Notes: generated from the sequence alone by a model not told the origin. DNA of 64,000 nt from Ensifer sesbaniae (GCF_013283665.1 NZ_JABEKU010000001.1:1426001-1490000); one strand, 5' to 3'; numbered from the stretch's first letter, positions 35,505 through 45,391 are shown. Program-made: numbers and translations.

Positions 35505-36626
35505 ATGGATATCAAGGTCAGCGGTTCCGGATTGCAGCGCCAGGTCATCTTCTGGCTGCTGGTGCTTGCCGCCTTCATTGCCTTCCTCATGGTTTTCAGC
35601 TCGATCCTGCTGCCGTTCCTTGCCGGCATGGCGCTTGCCTATTTCCTCGATCCGGTCGCCGACCGGCTCGAGCGGCTCGGCCTTAGCCGGCTGATGGCAA
35701 CGGTCGTCATCCTGATCGGCTTCGTCGTCGTCTTCGTGCTTGCACTGATGATCATCATTCCCGTGATCGTCAGCCAGGCTTCGGATTTCATCGCGAACAT
35801 CCCGGGCTACGCCGCCAAGCTGCAGTTGCTCGTCAACGAAGCGCAGACACGGCTCATTCCGGATTGGCTGGCGAGCCAGATGCCGTCGCTGAAGCAAAGT
35901 TCCGGCAAGCTGCTGGAACAGGGAGCCGCCTTCCTGGGCACGCTCTTCCAGCAGATCTGGAACTCCGGCGTGGCTTTGCTCGACGTCATCTCGCTGCTCG
36001 TCGTTACCCCCGTCGTCGCCTTCTACATTCTGCTCGACTGGGACCGGATGGTCGAGAAGGTCGATAGCTGGGTGCCGCGCGACCATGTGACGACGGTGCG
36101 CCAGATCGCCCGGGACATGAACACGACGATTGCCGGTTTCGTGCGCGGGCAGGGTTCGCTCTGCGTTATTCTCGGCCTTTACTATGGCATCGGCCTGTCG
36201 CTCGTCGGTCTCAATTTCGGCCTGCTGATCGGCCTATTCGCCGGCATGATCAGTTTCATTCCCTACGTCGGGTCCCTGGTCGGCCTCGTGCTCGCCGTCG
36301 GCGTCGCCCTGGTGCAGTTCTGGCCGGATTATCTCTGGATCGGCCTCGTGCTGGCAGTCTTCTTCAGCGGCCAGTTCATGGAGGGCAACATCCTCCAGCC
36401 GAAGCTGGTGGGCAAAAGCGTCGGCCTGCATCCGGTCTGGCTGATGTTTGCCCTGCTTGCTTTCGGCGCGCTCTTCGGCTTCGTCGGTCTGCTGGTGGCG
36501 GTGCCGGCGGCAGCGGCCATCGGCGTGCTTGTCCGCTTCGGCATCCAGCGGTACCTTGATAGCGACCTCTATCACGGGCACGGCAAGGCCGTGGAAAAGA
36601 AGGCGAAGAGCGACAAGGCCGCCTGA
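35505..36626 (+). CDS. AI-2E transporter/PerM family permease
   Basis: 373-aa membrane protein of the AI-2E exporter superfamily (UPF0118). Hydrophobic segments lie at about residues 10-30, 35-55 and 65-95, and a cluster occupies the C-terminal half. The conserved GLYYGIGLSLVGLNFGLLIGLFAGMISFIPYVG and MEGNILQPKLVGKSVGLHPV are family hallmarks. Members export signals or act as Na+/H+ antiporters; the substrate here is not known. A strong RNA hairpin would end next to the ribosome-binding site. hdaA follows after 26 bases, so the two are probably co-transcribed. Confidence 0.92.
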   Translation: MDIKVSGSGLQRQVIFWLLVLAAFIAFLMVFSSILLPFLAGMALAYFLDPVADRLERLGLSRLMATVVILIGFVVVFVLALMIIIPVIVSQASDFIANIPGYAAKLQLLVNEAQTRLIPDWLASQMPSLKQSSGKLLEQGAAFLGTLFQQIWNSGVALLDVISLLVVTPVVAFYILLDWDRMVEKVDSWVPRDHVTTVRQIARDMNTTIAGFVRGQGSLCVILGLYYGIGLSLVGLNFGLLIGLFAGMISFIPYVGSLVGLVLAVGVALVQFWPDYLWIGLVLAVFFSGQFMEGNILQPKLVGKSVGLHPVWLMFALLAFGALFGFVGLLVAVPAAAAIGVLVRFGIQRYLDSDLYHGHGKAVEKKAKSDKAA

Positions 36627-36652
36627 TTTCCGACGATTGTCCCGAGTACAGC

Positions 36653-37342
36653 ATGACAAAACGCCCATTCGAACAAATACCCCTGGCCTTCGGCCACGAC
36701 CCGGCGACGGGCCGTGAGGATCTGCTCGTTTCCGACCGGCTGAGCGCGGCGATCGCCATCGTCGACCACTGGCCGGATTGGCCGTCACCGGTCGTCATCA
36801 TCGCCGGGCCGGTTGGCTCTGGCAAATCGCATCTCGCCAGCATCTGGAAGGAACGGGCAGGAGCCGAGGTAATCCATCCGCTCGCCGGCTCCGATGCCGC
36901 GCTGATTGCCGCGGAGAAGCCTGTTCTCTTCGAGGACGCCGACCGGAGCAGCTTCGACGACACCACGCTGTTTCACGTCATCAACAACGTGCGCCAGCAC
37001 GGCACCGGCCTCTTGATGACCACGCGGCTCTGGCCGATGTCCTGGCCGGTCACGCTGCCGGATCTGCGCTCGCGCCTGAAGGCGGCGACCGTCGTCGAGA
37101 TCGGGGAGCCGGATGACGAGTTGCTGACGCAGGTGCTGATCAAGCTTTTTGCAGACCGCCAACTCTTCGTCGATGAGCGGCTCGTCGGCTACATCGTCCA
37201 GCGCATGGAGCGGTCGCTGGAAGCAGCGCAGACGATCGTCGAGCGGATCGATCATCTGGCGCTCTCGCGCGGCACGAAGCTCAGCCGAACGCTCGCCTCC
37301 GAAGTTCTTGAAGAACTGGGGAATCAACGGCGGTCCGATTGA
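36653..37342 (+). CDS. hdaA: DnaA-related regulator of replication initiation (HdaA)
   Basis: 229-aa homologue of the DnaA AAA+ domain without the DNA-binding domain IV. Walker A is GPVGSGKSHLA (about residues 51-61), Walker B-like LFEDADR at about 91-97, and sensor/arginine regions follow (LPDLRSRLKAA). A QIPLAF motif at residues 8-13 fits the clamp-binding motif of Hda. HdaA promotes ATP hydrolysis by DnaA after initiation. It lies between the permease gene and ppk, an order also familiar from other Rhizobiaceae. Confidence 0.9.
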   Translation: MTKRPFEQIPLAFGHDPATGREDLLVSDRLSAAIAIVDHWPDWPSPVVIIAGPVGSGKSHLASIWKERAGAEVIHPLAGSDAALIAAEKPVLFEDADRSSFDDTTLFHVINNVRQHGTGLLMTTRLWPMSWPVTLPDLRSRLKAATVVEIGEPDDELLTQVLIKLFADRQLFVDERLVGYIVQRMERSLEAAQTIVERIDHLALSRGTKLSRTLASEVLEELGNQRRSD

Positions 37343-37400
37343 CTGTCACAGAACCGTCGTCAAACTGAGATAGCCGGTGCAACCGGAGCAATGGGATCGA

Positions 37401-39593
37401 ATGAGCATGGATAACGCGGTATCGGCGGTGAACGAAAACCAGGCTGCGGCAGAGGATGTCGATCTGCTGACCAGCCCGCAGCGCTTCATCAACCGCGAAT
37501 TCTCCTGGCTGCAGTTCAATCGTCGCGTGCTTGAAGAGACGCTGAACACGGCGCATCCGCTGCTGGAGCGCATTCGCTTTCTGTCGATCTCCGCCGCCAA
37601 CCTCGACGAGTTCTTCATGGTGCGCGTCGCGGGCCTCGAAGGGCAGGTGCGCCAGGGCCTCGCCATGCGTTCGCCCGACGGCAAGACGCCGATCGAGCAG
37701 CTCGAAGACATTCTCAAGGAAATCGACAACCTGCAGATGGAGCAGCAGGCCTCGCTCGCCGTGCTGCAGCAGTATCTCGCCAAGGAGGACATCCTAATCG
37801 TGCGTCCAGCGTCGCTTTCGGCGCAGGATAAGAGCTGGCTCGCCAACGAATTCGATCAGTCGATCTTCCCGGTGCTGACGCCGCTCTCGATCGATCCGGC
37901 CCACCCGTTCCCGTTCATTCCGAACCTCGGCTTTTCGATGGGCCTGCAGCTCGTCAGCAAGACCGGCCGCGAGCCGATGACGGCGCTCCTGCGTTTGCCG
38001 GTGGCGCTCGATCGTTTCGTCCGGCTGCCCGACGTCAAGAACGTCATCCGCTACATCACGCTCGAGGACGTCGTCAGCCAGTTCATCGACCGGTTGTTCC
38101 CCGGCTACGAGGTGAAGGGTTCCGGTACGTTCCGCATCATTCGCGACAGTGATATCGAAGTGGAGGAAGAGGCCGAGGATCTGGTGCGCTTCTTCGAGAC
38201 GGCGCTGAAGCGCCGTCGCCGCGGATCGGTGATCCGCATCGAGACCGATTCGGAGATGCCGGCATCATTGCGCCAGTTCGTCGTGCAGGAACTCGGCGTT
38301 CCGGAAAACCGCATCGCCGTTCTGCCGGGGCTGCTGGCGCTCAACACGCTCTCGGAAATCACCAAGGCGCCGCGCGATGACCTGCGCTTCGAGCCCTACA
38401 ATCCGCGCTTTCCGGAGCGGGTGCGCGAACACGCCGGCGACTGCCTTGCGGCGATCCGCGAAAAGGACATGGTCGTCCACCACCCCTATGAATCCTTCGA
38501 CGTCGTCGTGCAGTTCCTGCTGCAGGCGGCGCGCGATCCTGATGTCGTCGCCATCAAGCAGACGCTCTATCGCACGTCGAATGACAGCCCTATCGTGCGT
38601 GCGTTGATCGACGCCGCCGAGGCTGGCAAGTCGGTGACTGCTCTGGTCGAGCTCAAGGCTCGCTTCGACGAGGAAGCCAATATCCGCTGGGCGCGCGACC
38701 TGGAACGCGCCGGCGTGCAGGTCGTCTTCGGCTTCATCGAATTGAAGACCCACGCCAAGATGTCGATGGTCGTTCGGCGCGAGGAGGGCAAGCTCAGGAC
38801 CTATTGCCACCTCGGCACCGGCAACTATCACCCGGTGACGGCGAAGATCTACACGGACCTGTCGTTCTTCACCTGCAATCCGGTGATCGCCCACGACATG
38901 GCGAACATCTTCAACTTCATCACCGGCTATGGCGAGCCGGAAGCGGGCATGAAACTGGCGGTCTCACCGCACACGCTGCGCCCGCGTATTCTCAAGCACA
39001 TCGATGAAGAGATCGAGCACGCCAAGGCCGGGCGCCCGGCGGCGATCTGGATGAAGATGAACTCGCTCGTCGATCCGGAAATCATCGATGCACTCTACAA
39101 GGCGAGCCGCGCCGGCGCCGAGATCGACCTCGTGGTGCGCGGCATCTGCTGCCTGCGACCGCAGGTTCCGGGGCTCTCCGACAACATCCGCGTCAAGTCC
39201 ATCGTCGGCCGTTTCCTCGAACATTCCCGCATATTCTGCTTTGGCAACGGTCATGGGCTTCCATCGGAAAATGCCCTTGTCTATATCGGCTCGGCGGATA
39301 TGATGCCGCGCAATCTGGACCGGCGGGTCGAGACGCTCGTGCCTCTCATCAACCGGACTGTGCACGAACAGGTTCTGTCGCAGATCATGCTGGGCAATCT
39401 CATCGACAACCAGCAGAGCTACGAGATTCTTCCTGACGGCACCTCTCGCCGGATGGAAGTCGGCAAGGACGCCGAGCCTTTCAACGCACAGTACTATTTC
39501 ATGACCAATCCCAGCCTCTCCGGCCGGGGCGAGGCCTTGAAGTCCAGCGCACCGAAGCTCATCGCCGGCTGGAAGAGCGGCTGGCACAAATAA
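37401..39593 (+). CDS. ppk: Polyphosphate kinase 1
   Basis: 730-aa Ppk1, which polymerises the gamma phosphate of ATP into polyphosphate. The N-terminal domain begins [19 protein letters not shown]. The phospholipase-D-like catalytic domains carry [25 protein letters not shown] (with a catalytic-type histidine) and a second histidine-containing set near [11 protein letters not shown]. The start at 37401 ([13 protein letters not shown]) is used instead of 37377. ppx follows after 11 bases, the classic synthesis/degradation pair. Confidence 0.96.
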   Translation: MSMDNAVSAVNENQAAAEDVDLLTSPQRFINREFSWLQFNRRVLEETLNTAHPLLERIRFLSISAANLDEFFMVRVAGLEGQVRQGLAMRSPDGKTPIEQLEDILKEIDNLQMEQQASLAVLQQYLAKEDILIVRPASLSAQDKSWLANEFDQSIFPVLTPLSIDPAHPFPFIPNLGFSMGLQLVSKTGREPMTALLRLPVALDRFVRLPDVKNVIRYITLEDVVSQFIDRLFPGYEVKGSGTFRIIRDSDIEVEEEAEDLVRFFETALKRRRRGSVIRIETDSEMPASLRQFVVQELGVPENRIAVLPGLLALNTLSEITKAPRDDLRFEPYNPRFPERVREHAGDCLAAIREKDMVVHHPYESFDVVVQFLLQAARDPDVVAIKQTLYRTSNDSPIVRALIDAAEAGKSVTALVELKARFDEEANIRWARDLERAGVQVVFGFIELKTHAKMSMVVRREEGKLRTYCHLGTGNYHPVTAKIYTDLSFFTCNPVIAHDMANIFNFITGYGEPEAGMKLAVSPHTLRPRILKHIDEEIEHAKAGRPAAIWMKMNSLVDPEIIDALYKASRAGAEIDLVVRGICCLRPQVPGLSDNIRVKSIVGRFLEHSRIFCFGNGHGLPSENALVYIGSADMMPRNLDRRVETLVPLINRTVHEQVLSQIMLGNLIDNQQSYEILPDGTSRRMEVGKDAEPFNAQYYFMTNPSLSGRGEALKSSAPKLIAGWKSGWHK

Positions 39594-39604
39594 ACTGGAA
39601 TTGC

Positions 39605-41128
39605 ATGGTCGAATCTGAAGCGCAGGGGCGTCTGCCCGGCATCCGCCCGGTTTCTGTTATCGATATCGGTTCGAACTCCATTCGCCTTGTCGTCTACGAA
39701 GGCCTGAGCCGCTCGCCGGCCGTGCTGTTCAACGAAAAGGTGATGTGCGGTCTCGGCAAGGGTATCGATGCCACCGGTCGCATGGACGAAGAAAGCGTCG
39801 AGCGTGCGCTGAAGGCGCTGCATCGCTTTCACGCGCTCTCGAAGCAGGCGCGTGCGACATCGATGTACGTGCTCGCCACCGCGGCCGCGCGCGAGGCCAG
39901 CAACGGCCCGGCTTTCATCGAAAAGGCGGAGGCGATCCTTGGTCACAAGGTCCGCATCCTCACCGGCGAGGAGGAGGCCTACTATTCCGCGATGGGCATC
40001 GTCAGCGGCTATCACGATCCTGATGGCGTCGTCGGCGACCTTGGCGGCGGCTCCCTCGAACTCGTCGACGTCTCGGGCACGAAGATCGGCAAGGGCATCA
40101 CCCTGCCGCTCGGCGGCATTCGTCTGTTCGAACACAGCAACGGCTCGTTGACCAAAGCGCGCACCTGGGTGCGCAAGTTCATGAAGAACTCGGCTGTCCT
40201 GAGGACCGGAACGAGACGCACCTTCTATGCCGTCGGCGGCACCTGGCGCTCGATCGCCAAGCTGCACATGGAGATCCGGGATTATCCGCTGCACATGATG
40301 CAGGGCTACGAGATTTCCTTCGACGAGGCGATGGCGCTCCTGCCGGAGGTGATCGAGCCGAAGAACATCAAGCCCGCGGCCTATTCGACGATCTCGAAGA
40401 GCCGGCGCAGCCTTTTGCCCTTCGGGGCGATCGCCATGCAGGAAGCGCTCTCGATCATGGAGCCGGAGCGGATTTCGTTCTCCGCGCTCGGCGTGCGCGA
40501 AGGCTATCTGTTCTCGCTGCTCAACGATCACGAGCGCGCCCAGGACCCGCTGCTGACGGCGGCGAACGAAATTGCCATTCTGCGGGCCCGCTCGCCGGAA
40601 CACGCCCGCGAACTCGCGGACTGGACGGGCCGCATGGTGCCGTACTTCGGGATCGAGGAGACGGAAGAGGAAAGCCGTTATCGTCAGGCCGCCTGTCTGC
40701 TCGCCGATATCAGCTGGCGCGCGCACCCGGATTACCGCGGCCTGCAGGCGCTGAACATCATTGCTCATTCGACCTTCTCGGGGATCACCCATGCGGGCCG
40801 CGCCTATATCGCGCTTGCCAACTATTATCGCTTCGAAGGGCTGAACGACGACGGCGCCACGAACGCGCTCGCCGGCATCACCACGCCGCGCCTGCTGGAA
40901 CTGGCGAAGCTGCTCGGCGGCCTGCTGCGTGTCGCCTATCTCTTCTCGGCATCGATGCCGGGGATCGCGCGGAACCTGACGTTCCGCAAGTCGTCTCAGC
41001 CGGACGCGGATCTCGAAATCGTCGTTCCTGCCGCCTATTCGGAATTTGCCGGTGAACGGCTGGACGGGCGCCTGCAGCAACTCGGCAAGCTTACCGGCAA
41101 GCGGCTCGCTTTCCACTTCGAAAGCTGA
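39605..41128 (+). CDS. ppx: Exopolyphosphatase (Ppx/GppA family)
   Basis: 507-aa member of the actin-fold Ppx/GppA phosphatases. Phosphate 1 motif IDIGSNSIRLVVYE (about residues 20-33) and phosphate 2 motif GDLGGGSLELVD (about 143-154) are clear. The LTGEEEAYYSAMGI segment carries the catalytic glutamate region. A C-terminal HD-like helical domain follows (LADISWRAHPDYRGLQAL). It degrades polyphosphate; a GppA-type pppGpp activity cannot be excluded by eye. Directly downstream of ppk. Confidence 0.94.
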   Translation: MVESEAQGRLPGIRPVSVIDIGSNSIRLVVYEGLSRSPAVLFNEKVMCGLGKGIDATGRMDEESVERALKALHRFHALSKQARATSMYVLATAAAREASNGPAFIEKAEAILGHKVRILTGEEEAYYSAMGIVSGYHDPDGVVGDLGGGSLELVDVSGTKIGKGITLPLGGIRLFEHSNGSLTKARTWVRKFMKNSAVLRTGTRRTFYAVGGTWRSIAKLHMEIRDYPLHMMQGYEISFDEAMALLPEVIEPKNIKPAAYSTISKSRRSLLPFGAIAMQEALSIMEPERISFSALGVREGYLFSLLNDHERAQDPLLTAANEIAILRARSPEHARELADWTGRMVPYFGIEETEEESRYRQAACLLADISWRAHPDYRGLQALNIIAHSTFSGITHAGRAYIALANYYRFEGLNDDGATNALAGITTPRLLELAKLLGGLLRVAYLFSASMPGIARNLTFRKSSQPDADLEIVVPAAYSEFAGERLDGRLQQLGKLTGKRLAFHFES

Positions 41129-41169
41129 AACCTTCAAAATCCGGGTTCAAATAGAAGGGCGCGCGAGCT

Positions 41170-41276
41170 CTACAGCGCTGCGCGTCTTGTCGGACGCGCA
41201 AAGGTCGCTGTAGCAGTCTGATTTGCTGCATGTTTTTATCCTTAAATCGGCAAACGATTTAAGGAAAACAGGCAGT
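41170..41276 (+). repeat. RIME-like mosaic element between ppx and the phytase-like gene
   Basis: The outer stem pairs CTACAGCG with CGCTGTAG (41170-41213) around an inner GCGCGTC/GACGCGC. A second palindrome pairs CCTTAAATCG with CGATTTAAGG (41240-41264). The same layout recurs in the opposite orientation at 42680-42778. It separates two convergent genes and could also serve as a terminator. Confidence 0.65.
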
Positions 41277-41295
41277 GTTCGCGCGCCCTTGTCGC

Positions 41296-42666
41296 TTATT
41301 CGGCCTTCAGGAAATCGCCGACTTCGAGCAGCACGAACTCGTTGTCATCGGCCTTGTCGAGCGAGCGGCCGGCCGAGAAAGGCAGGTTGTTGTCGTTGCC
41401 GACGATGATGTGGGTCGCATCGACACGGTCGACGTTCTCGATGGTGACGAAGGGCATGTCATAGAAGCCTTCGCCTCCGCCCTGGCGCTTCTTGTTGTCC
41501 GGGTCGGCGATCTTCAGCAGGTCGATGTAGCCGATCTTGCGCACAGCCTTGCCGACATTGCTGTCGTCGAAGGCGATCTTGTAGATGCGCTTGACCTTGG
41601 AGCCTGTCGCGAAGCAGTCCGGTTTGGGGGCCTTCGGATCGGCGCAGGCCTTGTCGACCGTGCCGGCGCCGTTGTCGCGTTCGATCACCAGCGCGGTCCT
41701 GTCATCGAGCATGTTGAAATCGCCGATCGCCTCGCCGCCCTCCGCCAGCGGATAGAGCCAGCTACGGCCGGTCCAGGCTTTGCTTGCAACATCGAGTTCG
41801 ATGATGCGCAGCGCCGGGCGGCCTTCGGCCTGCTCGACCGTTTCGCTGTCCGTCCAGAGCGGGCCTTCGAGCAGGCCGTAGAGCTTGCTGCCGTCCTTGG
41901 AAAGGGCCATGCCCTCATAGCCGCCGGAGCGCTTCAGATTGAAGGCGGGCGTCCTCTTCGACGGATCGGCCTGCAGCGTCAGCGTCGGATTGTCGGGCGA
42001 CATGACCGGCTTGCCGTCGACCGTGGTCGGGATGACATCCGTCAGCTTGCCGTCGAGATCGAACTTGAGGATGTAGGGCCCGAACTCCTCACCGACCCAG
42101 AAACCATCGGCAACCGGCTGGATCGATTCGACGTCGAAGTCGGCGCCGGTGAGATAACGCTTGTCGGAGCCTTCCATGAGGATCGGGAAGGGCGCCTTCT
42201 TGTCTGGGTCGGTGAGGAACAGCGTCTTCAGCGCCTCGACCTTGCCGGCGTCCCAGTCCATCTTGATGTGGTGCAGCATCAGCATGGCATCAGTGGAGTT
42301 CAGCTTGTTGCCGAAGCCATTGTCGGAGAGGCTCCAGAAGGTGCCGTCTTCCATCACCTTGATGCCGGAGAAACCCTGCATCGGCTGGCCGTCGAAAGGC
42401 AGCGAAAAGCCCGTCGGACGAACGCCGTCCTTACCCGGGACGGTGCCGAGCGCTCCTGCGCGTTTACGGTCCGGGGTGGTGAACTTGCCCGAGGTCTTCA
42501 GATAGTCAGGGGCGTCCGAGGGGGCAGCGATGATCGTGTTCGCCGGCAGGATCGCGTGACCCTTCAGGGTTGCGGTGAAGGACTTTTCCTCGGCCGAAGC
42601 GGCCATCGTCATCAAAAGAGAAAGAGCCGCGGTGGCGAGAAGCGTTTTCGTCATGAAAGTCACCAT
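41296..42666 (-). CDS. Exported phytase-like/esterase-like beta-propeller protein
   Basis: 456-aa protein. The signal peptide spans about residues 1-25 (ends MAASA before EEKSFTATLKG). The mature part matches the phytase-like domain (PF13449 type) in layout: GFSGIKVMEDGTFWSLSDNGFGNKLNS, GEEFGPYILKFDLDGKL, SGGYEGMALSKDGSKLYGLLEGPL and NMLDDRTALVIERDNGAGT. Many family members are found in phosphate-responsive or exported enzyme sets; the real substrate is uncertain. The start at 42666 is set by AGGAGG nine bases upstream, which sits at the edge of a mosaic repeat. Confidence 0.85.
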   Translation of the reverse strand: MVTFMTKTLLATAALSLLMTMAASAEEKSFTATLKGHAILPANTIIAAPSDAPDYLKTSGKFTTPDRKRAGALGTVPGKDGVRPTGFSLPFDGQPMQGFSGIKVMEDGTFWSLSDNGFGNKLNSTDAMLMLHHIKMDWDAGKVEALKTLFLTDPDKKAPFPILMEGSDKRYLTGADFDVESIQPVADGFWVGEEFGPYILKFDLDGKLTDVIPTTVDGKPVMSPDNPTLTLQADPSKRTPAFNLKRSGGYEGMALSKDGSKLYGLLEGPLWTDSETVEQAEGRPALRIIELDVASKAWTGRSWLYPLAEGGEAIGDFNMLDDRTALVIERDNGAGTVDKACADPKAPKPDCFATGSKVKRIYKIAFDDSNVGKAVRKIGYIDLLKIADPDNKKRQGGGEGFYDMPFVTIENVDRVDATHIIVGNDNNLPFSAGRSLDKADDNEFVLLEVGDFLKAE

Positions 42667-42679
42667 GGGTTGGAGCCTC

Positions 42680-42778
42680 CTGCATGTCTCCTCGCCCTCG
42701 ATTTCAGGGCAAAGGCATGCAGCCATTCAAAGTGCTGCAGCGACCTTTGCGCGTCCGATCGGACGCGCGGCGCTGTAG
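42680..42778 (-). repeat. RIME-like mosaic element upstream of the phytase-like gene
   Basis: Opposite-orientation relative of the 41170-41276 element. The outer arms are CTGCAGCG (42735-42742) and CGCTGTAG (42771-42778). The core is a perfect 20-bp palindrome, GCGCGTCCGATCGGACGCGC (42749-42768). The second palindrome is eroded, with GCCCT at 42694 pairing AGGGC at 42706. Confidence 0.65.
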
Positions 42779-42855
42779 ACGGCAACCCGATAGGCGGCTT
42801 TGATGACGGGCGGGTGATGCTTGCTTTACAGGCCGATGAAGCTTTGGTGACAGGC

Positions 42856-43752
42856 TCAGCCGGCGACGGTGAGGCTTGACCAGCGCCCGGGCGTGATGCC
42901 GTAGGCGCGCTTGAAATGGCGGGTGAAATGCGCCTGGTCGGCGAAGCCGGTCTCGAGCGCCGCGCCCGCGAGGCTTTCGCCACTGGCGATCATCTGCCGG
43001 GCGCGCTCCAGCCGCCGCATCAAGAGATAGCGGTGCGGGCTGGTGCCGAGAACCTTGCGAAATTGCCGGGCGAGCGTGAAGCGATCAAGTCCGCTGACCA
43101 CCTCGAGCTCCTGCGATCCGACGGGCCGTTCTAGATTGGCGCGAAGGAATTCCGTTGCCTCGAGAACGGCGTGCTTGTCAGCCTTTCCCGGCTTGATGTC
43201 CTTGGTGCCGGCATGCCGGTAGAGGCCCTCGGCAATCCGCACCAGGATGTCGTCAAGCGCCAGTTCGTCAATGCCATTGTCGAGGTCCATCAAGGCTTCC
43301 CCGACTGCCTGACGCAAGGCCTCATCACCCACCACCGGCGCTGCGACGAAGGGCAGGGAGCGGCCCATTTCGTCGAGCGCCGCAAGCAACTTTTCCGGCT
43401 GCAGATACATCATCCTGTAGCGCAGCCCCAACTCCGTTCCCGCGCCGCCATCGTGGACCTCGTCCGGGTGGAGGATGATGATACTTCCGGGTTTGCTGAA
43501 GCGGCTTTCGCCCCGGTACTGAAACGTCTGAACGCCACCCAGCGTCACGCCGATCGCATAGGTGTCGTGACGGTGCGGCTCGAAGAATTTCCCGTGCAGC
43601 CGCGCTTCGATGCGCTCGATGCCTTCGACCGCCGGAGCGACGCGGATGCCGTCGCCGGGCGCGCCGCACAATCGTTCAAGATCGATCGCGGCATCCTCCG
43701 ATAATGCGTCTTCCGGCACGCCCTGTCGGGCTGAAATGGAGATGACCGTCAT
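42856..43752 (-). CDS. AraC-family transcriptional regulator
   Basis: 298-aa regulator. The N-terminal cupin-type sensing domain (about residues 40-150) contains FEPHRHDTYAIGVTLGGVQTFQYRG and a later LHPDEVHDGG. A C-terminal double helix-turn-helix (about 200-295) has ELEVVSGLDRFTLARQFRKVLGTSPHRYLLMRRLERARQMI and GFADQAHFTRHFKRAYGITPGRW. The ATG used (43752-43750) overlaps the ATG of the divergent DUF2000 gene in a single CATG; a downstream GTG at 43719 is an alternative. Its likely target is the DUF2000 gene. Confidence 0.88.
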   Translation of the reverse strand: MTVISISARQGVPEDALSEDAAIDLERLCGAPGDGIRVAPAVEGIERIEARLHGKFFEPHRHDTYAIGVTLGGVQTFQYRGESRFSKPGSIIILHPDEVHDGGAGTELGLRYRMMYLQPEKLLAALDEMGRSLPFVAAPVVGDEALRQAVGEALMDLDNGIDELALDDILVRIAEGLYRHAGTKDIKPGKADKHAVLEATEFLRANLERPVGSQELEVVSGLDRFTLARQFRKVLGTSPHRYLLMRRLERARQMIASGESLAGAALETGFADQAHFTRHFKRAYGITPGRWSSLTVAG

Positions 43753-44158
43753 GTTCGATACCAAATTTGCGATCGTATTGCGCGAGGACCTGGCAACCTG
43801 GCAGAAGCTGAACGTCACCGCCTTCCTCGCCACCGGTATTGCCGGGCAGAAGCCCGATATCATCGGTGAAGATTATCGCGACGGCGCCGGCAACGTCTAC
43901 AACGCCTTGAGCGTTCAGCCGATCATCGTACTTGCCGCAGATGGGAAGACGCTCGGCAACATTCAACGCCGTGCGATCGAGAGGGACGTACGGGCGTCGA
44001 TCTATGTCGACGCGATGTTCGCCACCGGCCACGACAGCGCCAACCGCGCGGTCTTCGCAGAGACCAGCCCGGATGATGCCGCCATTGCCGGCATCGCCAT
44101 TCATGCAGACAAGAAGCTGGTCGACAAGATCACCAAGGGCGCAAAACTGCACGGCTGA
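43751..44158 (+). CDS. DUF2000-family protein
   Basis: 135-aa soluble protein starting MFDTKFAIVLREDLATWQKLNVTAFLATGI, the typical opening of DUF2000. The fold resembles peptidyl-tRNA hydrolase 2-like proteins, but no function is established. GGAG about 9 bases upstream supports the ATG at 43751. In other bacteria this family often lies next to an AraC regulator, as here. Its 5' end overlaps that of the divergent AraC gene, so its promoter must lie inside the AraC reading frame. Confidence 0.83.
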   Translation: MFDTKFAIVLREDLATWQKLNVTAFLATGIAGQKPDIIGEDYRDGAGNVYNALSVQPIIVLAADGKTLGNIQRRAIERDVRASIYVDAMFATGHDSANRAVFAETSPDDAAIAGIAIHADKKLVDKITKGAKLHG

Positions 44159-44180
44159 TGCCGCTGCCGTCCGCCGATGA

Positions 44181-45281
44181 CTATTCCGCCGCACTGGGGG
44201 TGAGGGCAGGCGTCGAGCCTCCGACACGCAGCGCCAGCACGCCGAGCTTCTGCCCGCGTCCCTTGACGGCGTGCTCGCCGAGATCCTCGACGCGGACATA
44301 GTGCGGAAGACGCATCTTGCGGGCGAGATCGGTGGAGATCAGCACCTGGTGGCCGAGGGTCTTGCAGAAGCCTTCCAGCCGGGCAGTGGTGTTCACGGTG
44401 TCGCCGAAATAGGTGATCTTATGCCGATCGAGGCCGATTTCGGCCGCGACGATGGTGCCGCCATGAAGCGCCGCGCGCAGGCGCGGGACTTCGCCGAACT
44501 CCTTCTGCCAACGGTGCGCATCCGCATCGATGATTTCCAGAATGTCGAAGACGCAATGGATGCAGGCCGCATTGTTGGTGGCCCGGTCGAAGGGCCAGGT
44601 GATCACGGCGGCGTCGCCGACATAGTCGTCGATCGACCCGCGATAGCGCAGCACGGGGTCGGCAATCGTCGCGAACAATTTGCCGAGATATTCCTGCATC
44701 CTGAGGTCGCCGTTGCGTTCGGCATAGGAGGTCGAGCCGGCGAGGTCGATGAACAGGAAGACGCGCTCCTCCTGGATCGGTCTGCGGTAACGCCCCGTCA
44801 GGAGGCTCAGGAACACGTCGCGGCCAAGAAGTTCGCGGACCCTGAGGATGAAGACGAGCGAGCCCGAGATCGTCAGCGCATAGAGCAGCACCGTCTTGGA
44901 GGGCATCATCGCCTCCATCCAGTAGACATCGCCGAAAGCGCCGCTTGTCTGCATGATCAGACCGGCGGCCGCGTAACCGACGTCAAGAAGCACGAAGTAG
45001 ATCGCAAGCGAGGCGACGAAAAACATCGGGGTCGAGAAGGCGTGAATCCGTCGGTTGAGGCGTCTGAAAATGATGCGCCGCTCGAACGCAATGATCGGAA
45101 TGCACATGAACAGCGCATAGGTCGCGCCGATCAGCGCGCCTGTGCCATAGGCAATCCAGGCGTAGACTGCCCCGGCGGCCGCAACCACCAGGAGCAGGAG
45201 CAGTCCTTCGAAAGTGGAGAAGCGCCAACGCATGCGGAAAGCCCCGGTATCGGAAGAAGCGGCATAGGTCTCAGCCGGCAC
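44181..45281 (-). CDS. Membrane-bound class III adenylate/guanylate cyclase
   Basis: 366-aa protein. Four to five hydrophobic segments (about residues 22-165) anchor a C-terminal class III cyclase domain (about 170-350). The metal-binding aspartates are in FLFIDLAGSTSYAE and DDYVGDAAVITWPF. The transition-state Asn and Arg lie in GDTVNTTARLEG. The membrane-plus-single-catalytic-domain layout is one of the many rhizobial cyclase types. The C-terminus ends with a short region (GEHAVKGRGQKLGVLAL) seen in related cyclases. Convergent with the DUF2000 gene. Confidence 0.88.
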   Translation of the reverse strand: MPAETYAASSDTGAFRMRWRFSTFEGLLLLLVVAAAGAVYAWIAYGTGALIGATYALFMCIPIIAFERRIIFRRLNRRIHAFSTPMFFVASLAIYFVLLDVGYAAAGLIMQTSGAFGDVYWMEAMMPSKTVLLYALTISGSLVFILRVRELLGRDVFLSLLTGRYRRPIQEERVFLFIDLAGSTSYAERNGDLRMQEYLGKLFATIADPVLRYRGSIDDYVGDAAVITWPFDRATNNAACIHCVFDILEIIDADAHRWQKEFGEVPRLRAALHGGTIVAAEIGLDRHKITYFGDTVNTTARLEGFCKTLGHQVLISTDLARKMRLPHYVRVEDLGEHAVKGRGQKLGVLALRVGGSTPALTPSAAE

Positions 45282-45369
45282 GGTTTAACTGCGTCGGCTC
45301 CACGCCCTGTTACCTCGTTTGAGACGATGGTGATTCTGTTCCGCCGGGCTTTCAGCTAGAGCCGGATTC

Positions 45370-45391
45370 GGGCGGAAACTTGGCTCCGCCC
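45370..45391. terminator. Hairpin after rnd
   Basis: GGGCGGA at 45370-45376 pairs with TCCGCCC at 45385-45391, eight bases past the rnd stop on the minus strand. No T-run follows in that direction, so this is a weak terminator candidate. Confidence 0.35.

Noticed and set aside
41275-42879. 534-residue plus-strand open frame opposite the phytase-like gene
   Set aside because: The opposite strand has a signal peptide, a strong ribosome-binding site and family motifs; this one has none.
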